64,000 bases of DNA from Pseudomonas marginalis (GCF_008692035.1 NZ_VTFG01000001.1:1302001-1366000), one strand, 5' to 3'; positions 9,284 through 18,530 are shown, counted from the stretch's first letter. Translations and numbers: made by a program. The notes: generated by a model not told the origin, from the letters alone.

Positions 9284-10198
9284 ATGTTTTCCGTGCTCAA
9301 GCCCCACCGCTGGAAACTCTCGTTGCTGCTGATCGCGGCCAACCTCGGGCTGATCCTGCACCTGGCCTGCGGCGAGTTGAAAAGCGTCAGCGAATGGGTG
9401 TGGCTGGATATCTTCGGCGAAGGCGGTTCCGCCCTGCTCGCCCTGGTATGGCTGGGCCTGGTGCTCAAGAGCCGCCCCGCCGGGCGCGTCACCAATTACC
9501 TGGCGCTGGGCCTGTCGTGCATCTTTTTCTCCTGGTGGATCGACAGCCTCGACGAATTTATCCGCCTGCCCGACAGCATCACCTGGGACCATTGGCTCGA
9601 GTCCGGGCCGATGCCGGTGGGCATGATCCTGCTGACCATCGGCATCTACCACTGGCACCGCGAACAACTGGCGATCAGCGCACAGATGGAAAAGCGCGAG
9701 CGCTTGTTCCGTGAACATCGACTGTTCGACAAACTCACGCCGCTGGCCGGCGCCGACTACCTCAAGCGCCAGCTGGCCGACAGCCTGCAGGACAGCCGCG
9801 AGCAGCAACAACCGCTGTCGCTGCTGGCCCTGGACCTGGACAACTTCGCCGCCATCAACCAGGCCTACGGGCATGCCGAAGGCGACGCGGTGTTGCAGGC
9901 CCTCAGCCATTTGCTGCTGCTCAACCTGCGCCGCCAGGACCTGGTGTGCCGCCTGGCCGGCGACCGTTTTGTGGTGCTGCTGCCCAACACCGGCGAACGC
10001 CAGGCCAAGGAGCTGGCGCTGGAGTTGCAGCAAGCGGTGCGCGGCCTGGCCCACAAGACCCGGCAACAGGGCGAACGCCTGCAACTGGCGGCGACCACCG
10101 CCGTGGTCATGGCCCTTGAAGAACCGCCCCAGGATTTGCTCAAGCGCCTGAACCTGGCCTTGGCCAGGGCCAAGCAACCCCTTGCGAAAAGTGCCTGA
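9284..10198 (+). CDS. Membrane protein with degenerate GGDEF domain
   Basis: A 304-residue protein with several N-terminal hydrophobic segments (about 10-115) and a C-terminal GGDEF-type domain (about 145-295). The fold is recognisable from LLALDLDNFAAINQAYGHAEGD, but the GGDEF signature itself reads AGDRF. Loss of the signature glycine and acidic residue makes cyclic di-GMP synthesis unlikely, so the domain may bind nucleotide or serve in protein contacts. AAGGA precedes the ATG. It ends 1 bp before the downstream AraC regulator, so the two are probably co-transcribed. Confidence 0.82.
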   Translation: MFSVLKPHRWKLSLLLIAANLGLILHLACGELKSVSEWVWLDIFGEGGSALLALVWLGLVLKSRPAGRVTNYLALGLSCIFFSWWIDSLDEFIRLPDSITWDHWLESGPMPVGMILLTIGIYHWHREQLAISAQMEKRERLFREHRLFDKLTPLAGADYLKRQLADSLQDSREQQQPLSLLALDLDNFAAINQAYGHAEGDAVLQALSHLLLLNLRRQDLVCRLAGDRFVVLLPNTGERQAKELALELQQAVRGLAHKTRQQGERLQLAATTAVVMALEEPPQDLLKRLNLALARAKQPLAKSA

Positions 10199-10199
10199 G

Positions 10200-11237
10200 A
10201 TGGCCGTCAAAACCAGCTGGTATGAAGCCGACAGCCGCTTCATTCCAGGGCATTACCAACCCGCCACGCTGATCGACCTGGCCTTGTCCCGCGACATCGA
10301 CAGCCATCGCCTGCTGCGCGGCACCGGGCTGTTTCACGAGGACATCCTGGCCGGCACCGCGCACTTGAGCCCGCAGCAGTTTTTCGGCTTGATCGGCAAC
10401 AGCCGCAAGTTACTGGACGCCGACGACAGCAGTTTCCTGTTTGGCCAGCGCCTGCTACCGGGCTATTACGGTGCCGCCAGCCACGCCCTTGGCCATGCGC
10501 AGAACCTGCACCAGGCCCTGGAGATCCTGATCCAGCAACAGGTGCTGCTCAGCCCGTTGGCCAGCCTGCAACTGGAGCTGGATGAGCACCACGCCTACCT
10601 GTACTGGCTGGACAGTTGCGGCGCCGGCGAGCACTGGCGTTTCCTGCTGGAAGCCAGCATGACCTCGCTGGTTGCCATGAGCCAATGGCTCAGCGGCGAG
10701 CGCCTGCCGTGGGCGTGCAGTTTCAGCCATGCCGAACCGCGCTACATCGAACAGTACTGGGTGCACCTGGGCGAGGACACGCGCTTCGAGCGCCCGCTGG
10801 ACATGATGACGATCCCGCGCGAATACCTCACCCGCACCTGGCCGGGCGCCTCGGCCACGGCCGGCCAGGTGGCGCGCCGCCAAGCCCGCGAGCAGATCGA
10901 GCAGCTGGGCTTTGCCGGCAGCTTTCTCGACTGCCTCTACGAGTACCTGCGCGACCAGGTGCGCCAGCCGCCCAGCCTGGAACAGGCGGCCCAGGCCTTC
11001 GCCATGAGCCCGGCGACCCTCAAGCGCAAGCTGCACAAGCACGACACCGGTTTTCAACAGCAGGTGGACCGGGTGCGCAAGCAGGTGGCGTTGCACCTTT
11101 ACCAGGTCAAGGGCTACAGCAATGATGAGGTGGCGGCGTACCTGAATTTCAACGATGCGGCGAACTTCCGGCGCTCATTCAAGCGCTGGACCGGCAGCAC
11201 GCCGAACCTGATCCGCCAGCTGTTCAACAGCCGCTAG
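10200..11237 (+). CDS. AraC-family transcriptional regulator
   Basis: A 345-residue regulator with an N-terminal ligand-binding domain of the kind found in OruR/ArgR-type AraC proteins and a C-terminal double helix-turn-helix (FAMSPATLKRKLHKHDTGFQQQVDRV, then GYSNDEVAAYLNFNDAANFRRSFKRWTG). The ATG at 10200, one base after the previous stop, was preferred to a TTG at 10182 inside the upstream gene. Its 3' end overlaps the convergent LysR gene by 14 bp. The target genes are unknown. Confidence 0.87.
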   Translation: MAVKTSWYEADSRFIPGHYQPATLIDLALSRDIDSHRLLRGTGLFHEDILAGTAHLSPQQFFGLIGNSRKLLDADDSSFLFGQRLLPGYYGAASHALGHAQNLHQALEILIQQQVLLSPLASLQLELDEHHAYLYWLDSCGAGEHWRFLLEASMTSLVAMSQWLSGERLPWACSFSHAEPRYIEQYWVHLGEDTRFERPLDMMTIPREYLTRTWPGASATAGQVARRQAREQIEQLGFAGSFLDCLYEYLRDQVRQPPSLEQAAQAFAMSPATLKRKLHKHDTGFQQQVDRVRKQVALHLYQVKGYSNDEVAAYLNFNDAANFRRSFKRWTGSTPNLIRQLFNSR

Positions 11238-12105
11238 CCAGGCGTTCGCGCAGAAACTCCACCAGCGCCTGCACCGGCCGTGAGCTTTGCCGGTGCTGGG
11301 GATACACCGCCGACAGGGTCAGGGCTTCGGGGGCAAAATCATCGAGGAGCGTGACCAGCCGGCCGTCCTTCAACGCGTCGCCGACGATGAAGGTCGGCAG
11401 GTAGGTGACGCCCAGGCCGGCGACGGCGGTATCGCGCAGCAACTCGCCGTTATTCACGCGCATACGGCCGGTGACATTCAGTGCTTGCAGCTTGCCTTTG
11501 AAGCGCCATTGCACCTGGCGGCCATGGCCGTAGGGCAGGCAGTCGTGTTCGGCGAGGTCTTCGGGTTTAAGCGGCGTACCGCGCAGTGCCAGGTACTCGG
11601 GGCTGGCGCAATACACGCGCTCGATGCTGGCGATACGCCGAGCGATGAGGGTGGAATCTTCCAGGGTGCCGATGCGCAGCACCAGGTCGTAGCCCTCACC
11701 GATGAGGTCCACCGGGCGGTCGCTGAGGTCAACTTCCACCGACACCTGGGGATGGCGCTGCAGGAACAACGGCAACAGGCAACCCAGGTGCGCCATGGCG
11801 AACGACAACGGCGCACTCAGGCGAATGGTGCCGCGCGGTTCACTGTTCTGGCCGGCGATGCCCTGCTCCACTTGCTCGACGTCACCGAGCAGGCGCAAGG
11901 CGGACTCGTAGTAACTCTGGCCCAGGGGCGTGACATCCAGGCGGCGCGTGGAGCGGTTGAGCAGGCGCACGCCAAGGCGATCTTCCAGCTGGATCAGGCG
12001 GCGGCTGACGAATTGCTTGGACAGGCCCAATTGTTCGGCGGCGGCGGTGAAGCTGCCGGATTCCATGACCTGGCAGAACAGGCGCATGTCTTCGAAGGGG
12101 TTCAT
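11224..12105 (-). CDS. LysR-family transcriptional regulator
   Basis: A 293-residue LysR-type regulator. The N-terminal winged helix (MNPFEDMRLFCQVMESGSFTAAAEQLG...) is followed by a linker helix and an effector-binding domain. It belongs to the common AaeR/DmlR-like subgroup (SRRLIQLEDRLGVRLLNRSTRRLDVT is typical). The ATG at 12105 begins the HTH; the longer reading frame runs back into REP sequence and is not real coding. It could control the neighbouring YcaC/amidohydrolase/monooxygenase operon, but nothing in the sequence proves this. Confidence 0.88.
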   Translation of the reverse strand: MNPFEDMRLFCQVMESGSFTAAAEQLGLSKQFVSRRLIQLEDRLGVRLLNRSTRRLDVTPLGQSYYESALRLLGDVEQVEQGIAGQNSEPRGTIRLSAPLSFAMAHLGCLLPLFLQRHPQVSVEVDLSDRPVDLIGEGYDLVLRIGTLEDSTLIARRIASIERVYCASPEYLALRGTPLKPEDLAEHDCLPYGHGRQVQWRFKGKLQALNVTGRMRVNNGELLRDTAVAGLGVTYLPTFIVGDALKDGRLVTLLDDFAPEALTLSAVYPQHRQSSRPVQALVEFLRERLASGC

Positions 12106-12169
12106 TGTCGCTTCTCGGTAGACGATGGGCTGTTTTATAACTGGATGGTCGCCACACCACAAATCAAAT

Positions 12170-12294
12170 GTGGGAGGGGGCTTGCTGTGGTGAGCGGGCT
12201 TGTCCCGCGCTGGTCTGCGAAGCAGACCCACCGGATTCCTCAGTGAACCCATCGGGGGACAAGCCCCCTCACCACAGCAAGCCCCCTCCCACAG
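12170..12294. repeat. REPIN (inverted REP pair)
   Basis: Two REP sequences face each other: GTGGGAGGGGGCTTGCTGTGG at the left and CCACAGCAAGCCCCCTCCCAC at the right, enclosing a less symmetric centre. It fills the gap between the LysR gene and the YcaC-like gene and could act as a terminator or mRNA-stabilising hairpin. Confidence 0.85.
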
Positions 12295-12321
12295 GGGATT
12301 ACCGACAGGCTTGAAAACCGG

Positions 12322-12939
12322 TTACTTGGCCGTAAACGCCGAGTAGCTGTTCATCAGGTTGCGGTAGTTGGGGATGCGCGGCGACAGCAGGTTGGCCAGG
12401 CCTTCCATGTCGTTGCGCCAGTCCACTTGCAGCTCGCAGGCCACGGCGAACCAGTTGACCAGTTGGGCACCGGCGGCGGTCATACGGGCCCAGGCGGCTT
12501 GTTGCACAGTTTCGTTGAAGGTGCCGGAGGCGTCGGTGACCACGAACACCTCGAAGCCTTCGTCGAGGGCGCACAGGGTCGGGAACGCTACGCACACGTC
12601 CGTCACCACACCGGCAATGATGATCTGCTTGCGGCCGGTAGCCTTGACCGCCTTGACGAAATCTTCGTTGTCCCAGGCGTTGATCTGGCCAGGACGGGCG
12701 ATGTACGGCGCGTCCGGGAACAGTGCCTTGAGTTCCGGCACCAGTGGGCCGTTGGGACCGCCTTCAAAACTGGTGGTGAGGATGGTCGGCAGGTTGAAGA
12801 ACTTCGCCACATCGGCCAGGGCCAGTACGTTGTTCTTGAATTCGTTGGGGGAGAAATCCTGCACCAGGGAGATCAGGCCGGTCTGGTGATCCACCAACAG
12901 CACCACGGCGTCATCTTTGTTCAAGCGCTTGTAAGTCAT
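12322..12939 (-). CDS. YcaC-like isochorismatase-superfamily hydrolase
   Basis: A 205-residue cysteine hydrolase of the YcaC group. The superfamily triad appears as Asp in LLVDHQTGL (about 17), a Lys near 85 and the nucleophile Cys in AGVVTDVCVAF (about 118). YcaC proteins form octameric rings; their physiological substrate is unknown. AAAGGAG lies 7 nt before the ATG. The gene is third in a minus-strand operon after the monooxygenase-like gene and the amidohydrolase gene. Confidence 0.87.
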   Translation of the reverse strand: MTYKRLNKDDAVVLLVDHQTGLISLVQDFSPNEFKNNVLALADVAKFFNLPTILTTSFEGGPNGPLVPELKALFPDAPYIARPGQINAWDNEDFVKAVKATGRKQIIIAGVVTDVCVAFPTLCALDEGFEVFVVTDASGTFNETVQQAAWARMTAAGAQLVNWFAVACELQVDWRNDMEGLANLLSPRIPNYRNLMNSYSAFTAK

Positions 12940-12966
12940 GGGTTAACTCCTTTGTGGGTTTAGGTA

Positions 12967-14805
12967 TCAGAACGCAAAGCACGAGCAGCCAAACGCCCCC
13001 CAGAAACCCTGGAAGTCGCTGACCGGCACGCTGGAAAGGCGCGCCTTTTCGTGGCTGTGGGAATGCACGCCGCACGGGCCGCTGCATTGGTGTACTTGAG
13101 CCTGCACAGGCGAACTCGGGCGCCAGTGCCCCGGCACCTTGACCACCGGCGACCAGTCCGGCAGCACCGGTACGCGTGGCGGTGCAAAGTCTTCGAAGTC
13201 GCCGGCGCCGTAGACCACCTTGCCGCCAACCACGGTGAGCACCGATTCGATCCACTTGATGGCTTCTTCATCGACGCTGAAAAAGTCCGCCGACAGCGCC
13301 GCCACGTCCGCCAGTTGGCCGACCTTGATCTGGCCTTTCTTGCCCTGCTCGGACGAGAACCAGGCGCTGCCATGGGTGAACAGTTCCAGCGCGGTCAGGC
13401 GCGGCAGGCCTTCGGCGTGCAGCTCCAGGCCACCGACGGTGCGGCCGCTGACCATCCAGTACAGCGAAGTCCACGGGTTGTAGCTCGACACCCGCGTGGC
13501 ATCGGTGCCCGCCCCTACCGGCACGCCTTCGGCCAGCATGCGCTTGATCGGTGGCGTGGCTTCGGCGGCCTTGGCACCGTAGCGCTCGACAAAGTATTCG
13601 CCCTGGAACGCCATGCGGTCCTGGATCGCGATACCACCCCCGAGGGCGCGGACTCGCTCGATATTCTTCGGCGTGATGGTTTCGGCATGGTCGAAGAACC
13701 ACGGCAAGCCATTGAACGGGATGTCGCGGTTGACCTTCTCGAACACGTCAAGCATGCGCGAGATGGACTCGTCATAGGTGGCATGCAGGCGGAACGGCCA
13801 GCGCTGCTCCACCAGGTGACGCACCACCGGTTCCAGCTCCTGCTCCATGGTCAGCGGCAGGTCGGGACGGGGTTCGAGGAAGTCTTCGAAGTCGGCGGCC
13901 GAGAACACCAGCATTTCACCGGCGCCGTTGTGGCGCAGGTAGTCATCGCCCTGATGCAGGGTGACGCTGCCGGTCCAGTTCTTGAAGTCGCTGAGTTCTT
14001 CCTTGGGCTTCTGGGTGAACAGGTTGTAGGCGATGCGTACCGTCAGTTGCTCATCCTTGGCCAGTTGCTCGATCACCGCGTAGTCATCGGGGTAGTTCTG
14101 GAAACCACCGCCGGCATCGATGGCGCTGGTCAGGCCGAGACGATTGAGTTCACGCATGAACTGGCGGGTGGAGTTGACCTGGTATTCCAGCGGCAGTTTC
14201 GGGCCTTTGGCCAGGGTCGAGTAGAGGATCATCGCGTTGGGTCGCGCCACCAGCATGCCGGTGGGGTTGCCGTGGCTGTCGCGCACGATCTCGCCGCCCG
14301 GCGGGTTCGGCGTGTCCTTGGTGTAGCCGGCCACGCGCAAGGCGGCGCGGTTGAGCAAGGCACGGTCATACAGGTGCAGCACGAACACCGGGGTGTCCGG
14401 TGCGGCCTGGTTGAGTTCTTCCAGGGTCGGCATGCGTTTTTCGGCGAACTGGAATTCGTTCCAGCCACCGACCACCCGCACCCATTGCGGCGTCGGGGTA
14501 CGGTCGGCCTGCTCCTTGAGCATGCGCAGGGCATCGGCCAGGGACGGCACGCCTTCCCAGCGCAGCTCGAGGTTGTAGTTCAGCCCGCCACGGATCAGGT
14601 GCAGGTGCGAGTCATTGAGACCGGGGATCACGGTGCGGCCCTTGAGGTCGATGACCTGGGTGCCGCTGCCACGCAGGGCCATGGCCTCGCCATCGGTGCC
14701 GACGGCAACGAAGCGCCCCTCGCGGATGGCAACGGCGGTTGCCCGCGGGTTTTCCCGGTCCACGGTGTGGAACTGGCCATTGAACAGAATCAGATCGGCG
14801 TTCAT
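12967..14805 (-). CDS. YtcJ-type metal-dependent amidohydrolase
   Basis: A 612-residue amidohydrolase. GRTVIPGLNDSHLHLIRGG (about 56-74) supplies the N-terminal metal-binding H-x-H, and FDHAETITP (about 375) lies in the catalytic barrel; the C-terminal strand set QLADVAALSADFFSV is typical of YtcJ-like exoenzymes. The last 50 or so residues are unusual, with HQCSGPCGVHSHSHEK and a final GCSCFAF, so cysteine- and histidine-rich. The start overlaps the stop of the upstream monooxygenase-like gene by 4 bp. The substrate is unknown. Confidence 0.85.
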   Translation of the reverse strand: MNADLILFNGQFHTVDRENPRATAVAIREGRFVAVGTDGEAMALRGSGTQVIDLKGRTVIPGLNDSHLHLIRGGLNYNLELRWEGVPSLADALRMLKEQADRTPTPQWVRVVGGWNEFQFAEKRMPTLEELNQAAPDTPVFVLHLYDRALLNRAALRVAGYTKDTPNPPGGEIVRDSHGNPTGMLVARPNAMILYSTLAKGPKLPLEYQVNSTRQFMRELNRLGLTSAIDAGGGFQNYPDDYAVIEQLAKDEQLTVRIAYNLFTQKPKEELSDFKNWTGSVTLHQGDDYLRHNGAGEMLVFSAADFEDFLEPRPDLPLTMEQELEPVVRHLVEQRWPFRLHATYDESISRMLDVFEKVNRDIPFNGLPWFFDHAETITPKNIERVRALGGGIAIQDRMAFQGEYFVERYGAKAAEATPPIKRMLAEGVPVGAGTDATRVSSYNPWTSLYWMVSGRTVGGLELHAEGLPRLTALELFTHGSAWFSSEQGKKGQIKVGQLADVAALSADFFSVDEEAIKWIESVLTVVGGKVVYGAGDFEDFAPPRVPVLPDWSPVVKVPGHWRPSSPVQAQVHQCSGPCGVHSHSHEKARLSSVPVSDFQGFWGAFGCSCFAF

Positions 14806-15392
14806 AGGGTTTCCTTTACAGAGGCTTCAAGCCAGGGAGCGAACAGGCGGGTGGCGGCCGGCATCAGCAGGTAGACCACCAGCAGGACGATGGTCACGGT
14901 GACCAGGAAGGTCGCGACCACGTAGTTGGAGAGAAACGGGTGCAGGCCGAGGATCGGGGCCCACACGATCGGCACCAGCAGGGTCAGCGGCAGGATCACG
15001 CACAGGGTCACCACCGCCTGTTTCCAGCGCGGCGGCTTGGCGGCGCTGTCGGCCAGGGGCGTGAACCAGAACTCGTTGAGCGCACCGATTTCGGTCTTGT
15101 CGCCGTCGGCCAGCATCGGCGCGGCTTCGGCGATCAGGGTGTTGCGCTCGGGGGAATTGAGCCAGGTTTCCAGGTCATCGGTAGAGCGGTAGCGCAATAC
15201 GCAGGTGAACAGCGCCAGGCCGCTCTGTTTGCTGCGCACCACATCCACACCGAGGTGGCCGGGACGCTCGCCGGCGATGCGTACGGTGCGGCGCAGCCAG
15301 GCTTCGTAGTCGGCTTCGCGGCCTGGCTTGATCAGGTGTTTGACGACCAGGGTGACGACTTCGTCGGGCCCTGTCTGTGGTGCTGGGTCCAT
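14802..15392 (-). CDS. Membrane-anchored antibiotic-biosynthesis-monooxygenase (ABM) domain protein
   Basis: A 196-residue protein. The N-terminal 100 residues form an ABM-type ferredoxin-like domain (VVTLVVKHLIKPGREADYEAWL). Two C-terminal membrane helices follow (about 122-143 and 155-175). Such proteins are common in Pseudomonas; a catalytic role is not established. It is the first gene of the operon with the amidohydrolase and YcaC-like genes (4-bp overlap with the former), which suggests a shared, unidentified catabolic or detoxification task. Confidence 0.82.
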   Translation of the reverse strand: MDPAPQTGPDEVVTLVVKHLIKPGREADYEAWLRRTVRIAGERPGHLGVDVVRSKQSGLALFTCVLRYRSTDDLETWLNSPERNTLIAEAAPMLADGDKTEIGALNEFWFTPLADSAAKPPRWKQAVVTLCVILPLTLLVPIVWAPILGLHPFLSNYVVATFLVTVTIVLLVVYLLMPAATRLFAPWLEASVKETL

Positions 15393-15498
15393 GGGATGCC
15401 CCTCTGCCTTGAAATGTCAGCGATGAGGGGAGTTTGCCGAGGACAGCGTCAGGAAAATTGCATGTACGTGCTGTTTAAGGGGGATGGCTGGAAAGGGC

Positions 15499-16086
15499 TC
15501 ACCAGCCTTCTTTCAACATGCGCAACTCCAGGTGCTGCAACAGCATGATGGTCTTGCCGTCGGCGATCTCGCCGCTCTGCACCATGGCCAGTGCCTGCTC
15601 GAAACCCAGCTCCAGCACCTCGATGTCCTCGCCCTCCTCTTCCAGGCCGCCGCCATGGCCGACCCGGTCCCCCGGCTGGTACTCGCCGAGAAAAAAGTGA
15701 ATCCGCTCGGTGACCGACCCCGGGCTCATGAACGCCGCATAGATCTTCTCTACATGGCCGACGCGGTAGCCGGTCTCTTCCTCGGCCTCCAGGCGAATGC
15801 GCTCTTCGGGGCTGGCGTTGTCCAGCAACCCCGCCGCCGCTTCAATCAGATAGCCGTGGTAGTCATTGACGAAGGTGGGCATGCGGAACTGGCGAATCAG
15901 CAACACGGTGCGTTGCTCGCGGTTGTACAACAGGATGGTCGCGCCATTGCCGCGGTCATACACCTCGCGGGTCTGGGCTTGCCAACTGCCGTCGCGGCGA
16001 CGCAGGTCGAAGCTGTATTTTTTCAGCAGGTACCAGTTGTCCGAGAGGGTTTCTTCGGCGGTGATGCGAACGGGGCTGTTGTCCAT
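15499..16086 (-). CDS. nudK: NudK-like Nudix hydrolase
   Basis: A 195-residue Nudix pyrophosphatase. The Nudix box reads [20 protein letters not shown]; its spacing matches the NudK/ADP-ribose pyrophosphatase group, as does [11 protein letters not shown] downstream. NudK hydrolyses GDP-mannose and related nucleotide sugars; the substrate here is inferred from the family. The ATG at 16086 was chosen because AAAGG lies at proper distance and the length (195) agrees with E. coli NudK (191). Confidence 0.8.
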   Translation of the reverse strand: MDNSPVRITAEETLSDNWYLLKKYSFDLRRRDGSWQAQTREVYDRGNGATILLYNREQRTVLLIRQFRMPTFVNDYHGYLIEAAAGLLDNASPEERIRLEAEEETGYRVGHVEKIYAAFMSPGSVTERIHFFLGEYQPGDRVGHGGGLEEEGEDIEVLELGFEQALAMVQSGEIADGKTIMLLQHLELRMLKEGW

Positions 16087-16250
16087 GGTCAGGCCTTTGC
16101 TCAAAAGAGCACGAGCATGTCGCGCTGGCATCAATGGCGTCAAATGCTGTAACACTTTGCAAGCAATCCCCCTGCGCGGCCGTCGAATTTATACCTGCCT
16201 GTGCAGGCCATCTGGTAAAACCCCAGCTTCACCTTTGTCCTGGAATCTCC

Positions 16251-17177
16251 ATGCCCTCTCGTTTTCTATCGCGCCTGAGCCTGCGCTGGTTTCCCCTGCT
16301 GTGCATGGCACTGTTGATCGTCGGCCTGCCCGTGGGCTGCGCGGTGCTGCAACACAAGGAGCGCGAACTGGTGTTTCGCATCGAACCCGGCACCGCCAGT
16401 TGGTACAGCGGCTTGCCCAAGGCGGTGCAGGAATTCGAGCTCAAGCCCGCCAGTTTCAAATCGGGGCAGAACATTCATGGCTGGTGGTACCCGGCAGCCA
16501 ACAAGGACGCACCGGCGATCCTCTACCTGCATGGCGTACGCTGGAACCTCACCGGGCAGCTGTTTCGCATCGAGCAGTTGCACGCCCTGGGTTACTCGGT
16601 GCTGGCCATCGACTATCGCGGTTTTGGCCAGAGCCACGGCGAGCTGCCCTCGGAAACCACGGTCTACGAAGACGCGCGCATCGCCTGGGAACGCTTCCAG
16701 GTGCTGCAGCCGGACCCCGGCAAGCGCCTGATCTACGGGCACTCCCTCGGCGGCGCGGTAGCCATCGACCTGGCCGCCGAACTGGGCAAGCAAACGCCAC
16801 TGCCGGTACGTGGGCTGGTGATCGAGTCCACCTTCACCTCCCTGGCCGATGTGGCCACGGCGGTGGCCAACACCTCGCTGCCGGTGCGTTGGTTGCTGTC
16901 GCAGAAGTTCGACTCCATCGACAAGATCGCCGATATCCATATGCCATTGCTGGTGGTGCATGGCCTGGATGATCGCTATGTGCCGCCCCGTTTCAGCGAG
17001 CAACTATTTGAAGCGGCCCGGCAACCCAAGCGCCTCTTGTTGGTGCCGGGTGCCAGCCACAACAACAGCATGAGCCTGGCCGGTCGCAGCTATCGCCAGG
17101 CACTCGACAACCTGATGCAAGCGAAGATGCCCGCCCAGGTTGTCACCCACACAACCGGCCGTGACAACGAGTCATAA
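16251..17177 (+). CDS. Membrane-anchored alpha/beta hydrolase
   Basis: A 308-residue serine hydrolase with an N-terminal membrane anchor (about 13-33). The fold is intact: LYLHGVRWNL near the oxyanion region, nucleophile Ser in YGHSLGGAVA, acid Asp in VVHGLDDRYVPP and His in VPGASHNNS. A cysteine in GLPVGCAV follows the anchor, but proline at -3 makes it a poor lipobox. The family (BEM46/YfhR-like) has no settled substrate. The ATG at 16251 begins the anchor. A likely terminator follows at 17322. Confidence 0.85.
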   Translation: MPSRFLSRLSLRWFPLLCMALLIVGLPVGCAVLQHKERELVFRIEPGTASWYSGLPKAVQEFELKPASFKSGQNIHGWWYPAANKDAPAILYLHGVRWNLTGQLFRIEQLHALGYSVLAIDYRGFGQSHGELPSETTVYEDARIAWERFQVLQPDPGKRLIYGHSLGGAVAIDLAAELGKQTPLPVRGLVIESTFTSLADVATAVANTSLPVRWLLSQKFDSIDKIADIHMPLLVVHGLDDRYVPPRFSEQLFEAARQPKRLLLVPGASHNNSMSLAGRSYRQALDNLMQAKMPAQVVTHTTGRDNES

Positions 17178-17261
17178 ATCCGTTTTTCGGCACTGGGTTC
17201 GCGCTTGGCTGTCAAGCGCAAACCCTGCCCATACTGGCCCTCGCCGGCAGTTGATCAAATA

Positions 17262-17276
17262 TTAACCTTTGGTTAA
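17262..17276. promoter_or_regulatory. Perfect inverted repeat TTAACC-TTT-GGTTAA
   Basis: A 15-bp perfect inverted repeat in the A+T-rich gap between the convergent hydrolase and LldD-like genes. Its form suits a dimeric regulator, but no promoter is expected between convergent genes, so it may have no regulatory role. Confidence 0.3.
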
Positions 17277-17321
17277 ATCGCCAACCCTGCCGGGCGTTCG
17301 CAAAGTTATCCACAGAGATAC

Positions 17322-17356
17322 CCACGGTTTTCGTGGACAACTCTTTTTATTTTTTT
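17322..17356 (+). terminator. Likely Rho-independent terminator of the alpha/beta hydrolase gene
   Basis: A 5-bp stem CCACG/CGTGG with loop GTTTT is followed by a T-rich stretch (CTCTTTTTATTTTTTT). A perfect DnaA-box-like TTATCCACA lies just before it at 17306-17314, and TGGACAA lies inside the 3' flank. Confidence 0.55.
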
Positions 17357-17372
17357 ACGATTTTTTTGCTGA

Positions 17373-18530
17373 TTAAACGGTTTCTGGAAATGTACCCGGC
17401 AGCAGAATCTCGCGATTCACATCGCGTATATCGTTATAGCCACACAGCGCCATCGACACGTCCAATTCACGGGCGATGATCTCGAGTGCCTTGGTCACCC
17501 CTGCTTCGCCCATCGCGCCCAGACCATACAAATGCGGGCGACCGATCATGGTGCCCTTGGCGCCGAGTGCCATCGCCTTGAGCACGTCCTGGCCGGAGCG
17601 AATGCCGCCATCGAGCCACACCTCAATGCGTTCGCCCACCGCTTCGACAATCGCCGGCAACTGGCTGATGCTCGACGGCGCACCATCCAACTGGCGGCCA
17701 CCGTGGTTGCTCACCACCAGTGCATCGGCACCGGAATTGGCGGCCAGGCGCGCGTCTTCCACATCGAGGATGCCCTTGATGATCAGCTTGCCGCCCCAGC
17801 ACTGCTTGATCCATTCCACATCGTCCCAGCTCAGGCGCGGGTCGAATTGCTGGGCGGTCCACGACGACAGCGACCGCATGTCCGCGACGCCCTTCACATG
17901 CCCGACGATATTGCCGAAGCCACGCCGTTGGGTGCCAAGCATGCCCATCACCCAGCGCGGCTTGGTGGCCATGTTGAGGAGGTTCGGCAAGGTCAGCCTG
18001 GGCGGTGCCGACAGGCCGTTGATCAAGTCCTTGTGGCGTTGCCCGAGGATCTGCAGGTCCAGGGTCAGCACCAGTGCATCCACGCCGGCCGCCTTGGCAC
18101 GTTCGATCAATTGCTCGACAAAGCCACGGTCGCGCATCACATACAGCTGGAACCAGAACGGCTTCCCGACCTGTTCGGCGATGTCCTCCAGCGAACAGAT
18201 ACTCATGGTCGACAAGGTATAGCGCAGGCCAAACGCGGCGGCGGCGCGGGCGGTAAGAATCTCGCCATCGGCATGCTGCATGCCCGCCAGGCCGGTGGGG
18301 GCCAAGGCAACGGGCATGGCCATGTCCTGGCCGAGCATGGTGGCGCGGATCGAACGTTCATCGATATTGCGCGCCACGCGCTGGCGGAATTTGATCCGGG
18401 CAAAATCGCTTTCATTGGCGCGGTAGGTGCTTTCAGTCCAGGACCCGGAATCGGCGTAATCGTAGAACATCCGTGGCACCCGCTTTTGCGCCAGCTTGCG
18501 TAAATCTTCGATGGTTGTAATCAACGACAT
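17373..18530 (-). CDS. lldD: FMN-dependent alpha-hydroxy-acid dehydrogenase, LldD-like
   Basis: A 385-residue FMN enzyme of the L-lactate dehydrogenase/glycolate oxidase family. Family motifs include YADSGSWTE, the FMN-binding PTGLAGMQHADGE, the catalytic histidine in VVSNHGGRQLDG and LDGGIRSGQDVLKA. Such enzymes oxidise L-lactate or related acids and pass electrons to the respiratory chain. The usual lldP/lldR neighbours are absent and a DeoR-type regulator is divergent, so the true substrate may be another 2-hydroxy acid. Confidence 0.85.
   Translation of the reverse strand: MSLITTIEDLRKLAQKRVPRMFYDYADSGSWTESTYRANESDFARIKFRQRVARNIDERSIRATMLGQDMAMPVALAPTGLAGMQHADGEILTARAAAAFGLRYTLSTMSICSLEDIAEQVGKPFWFQLYVMRDRGFVEQLIERAKAAGVDALVLTLDLQILGQRHKDLINGLSAPPRLTLPNLLNMATKPRWVMGMLGTQRRGFGNIVGHVKGVADMRSLSSWTAQQFDPRLSWDDVEWIKQCWGGKLIIKGILDVEDARLAANSGADALVVSNHGGRQLDGAPSSISQLPAIVEAVGERIEVWLDGGIRSGQDVLKAMALGAKGTMIGRPHLYGLGAMGEAGVTKALEIIARELDVSMALCGYNDIRDVNREILLPGTFPETV

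Noticed and set aside
17306-17314. TTATCCACA considered as part of a replication origin
   Set aside because: Only one perfect box, no DnaA-box cluster, and no dnaA, parAB or similar neighbour.
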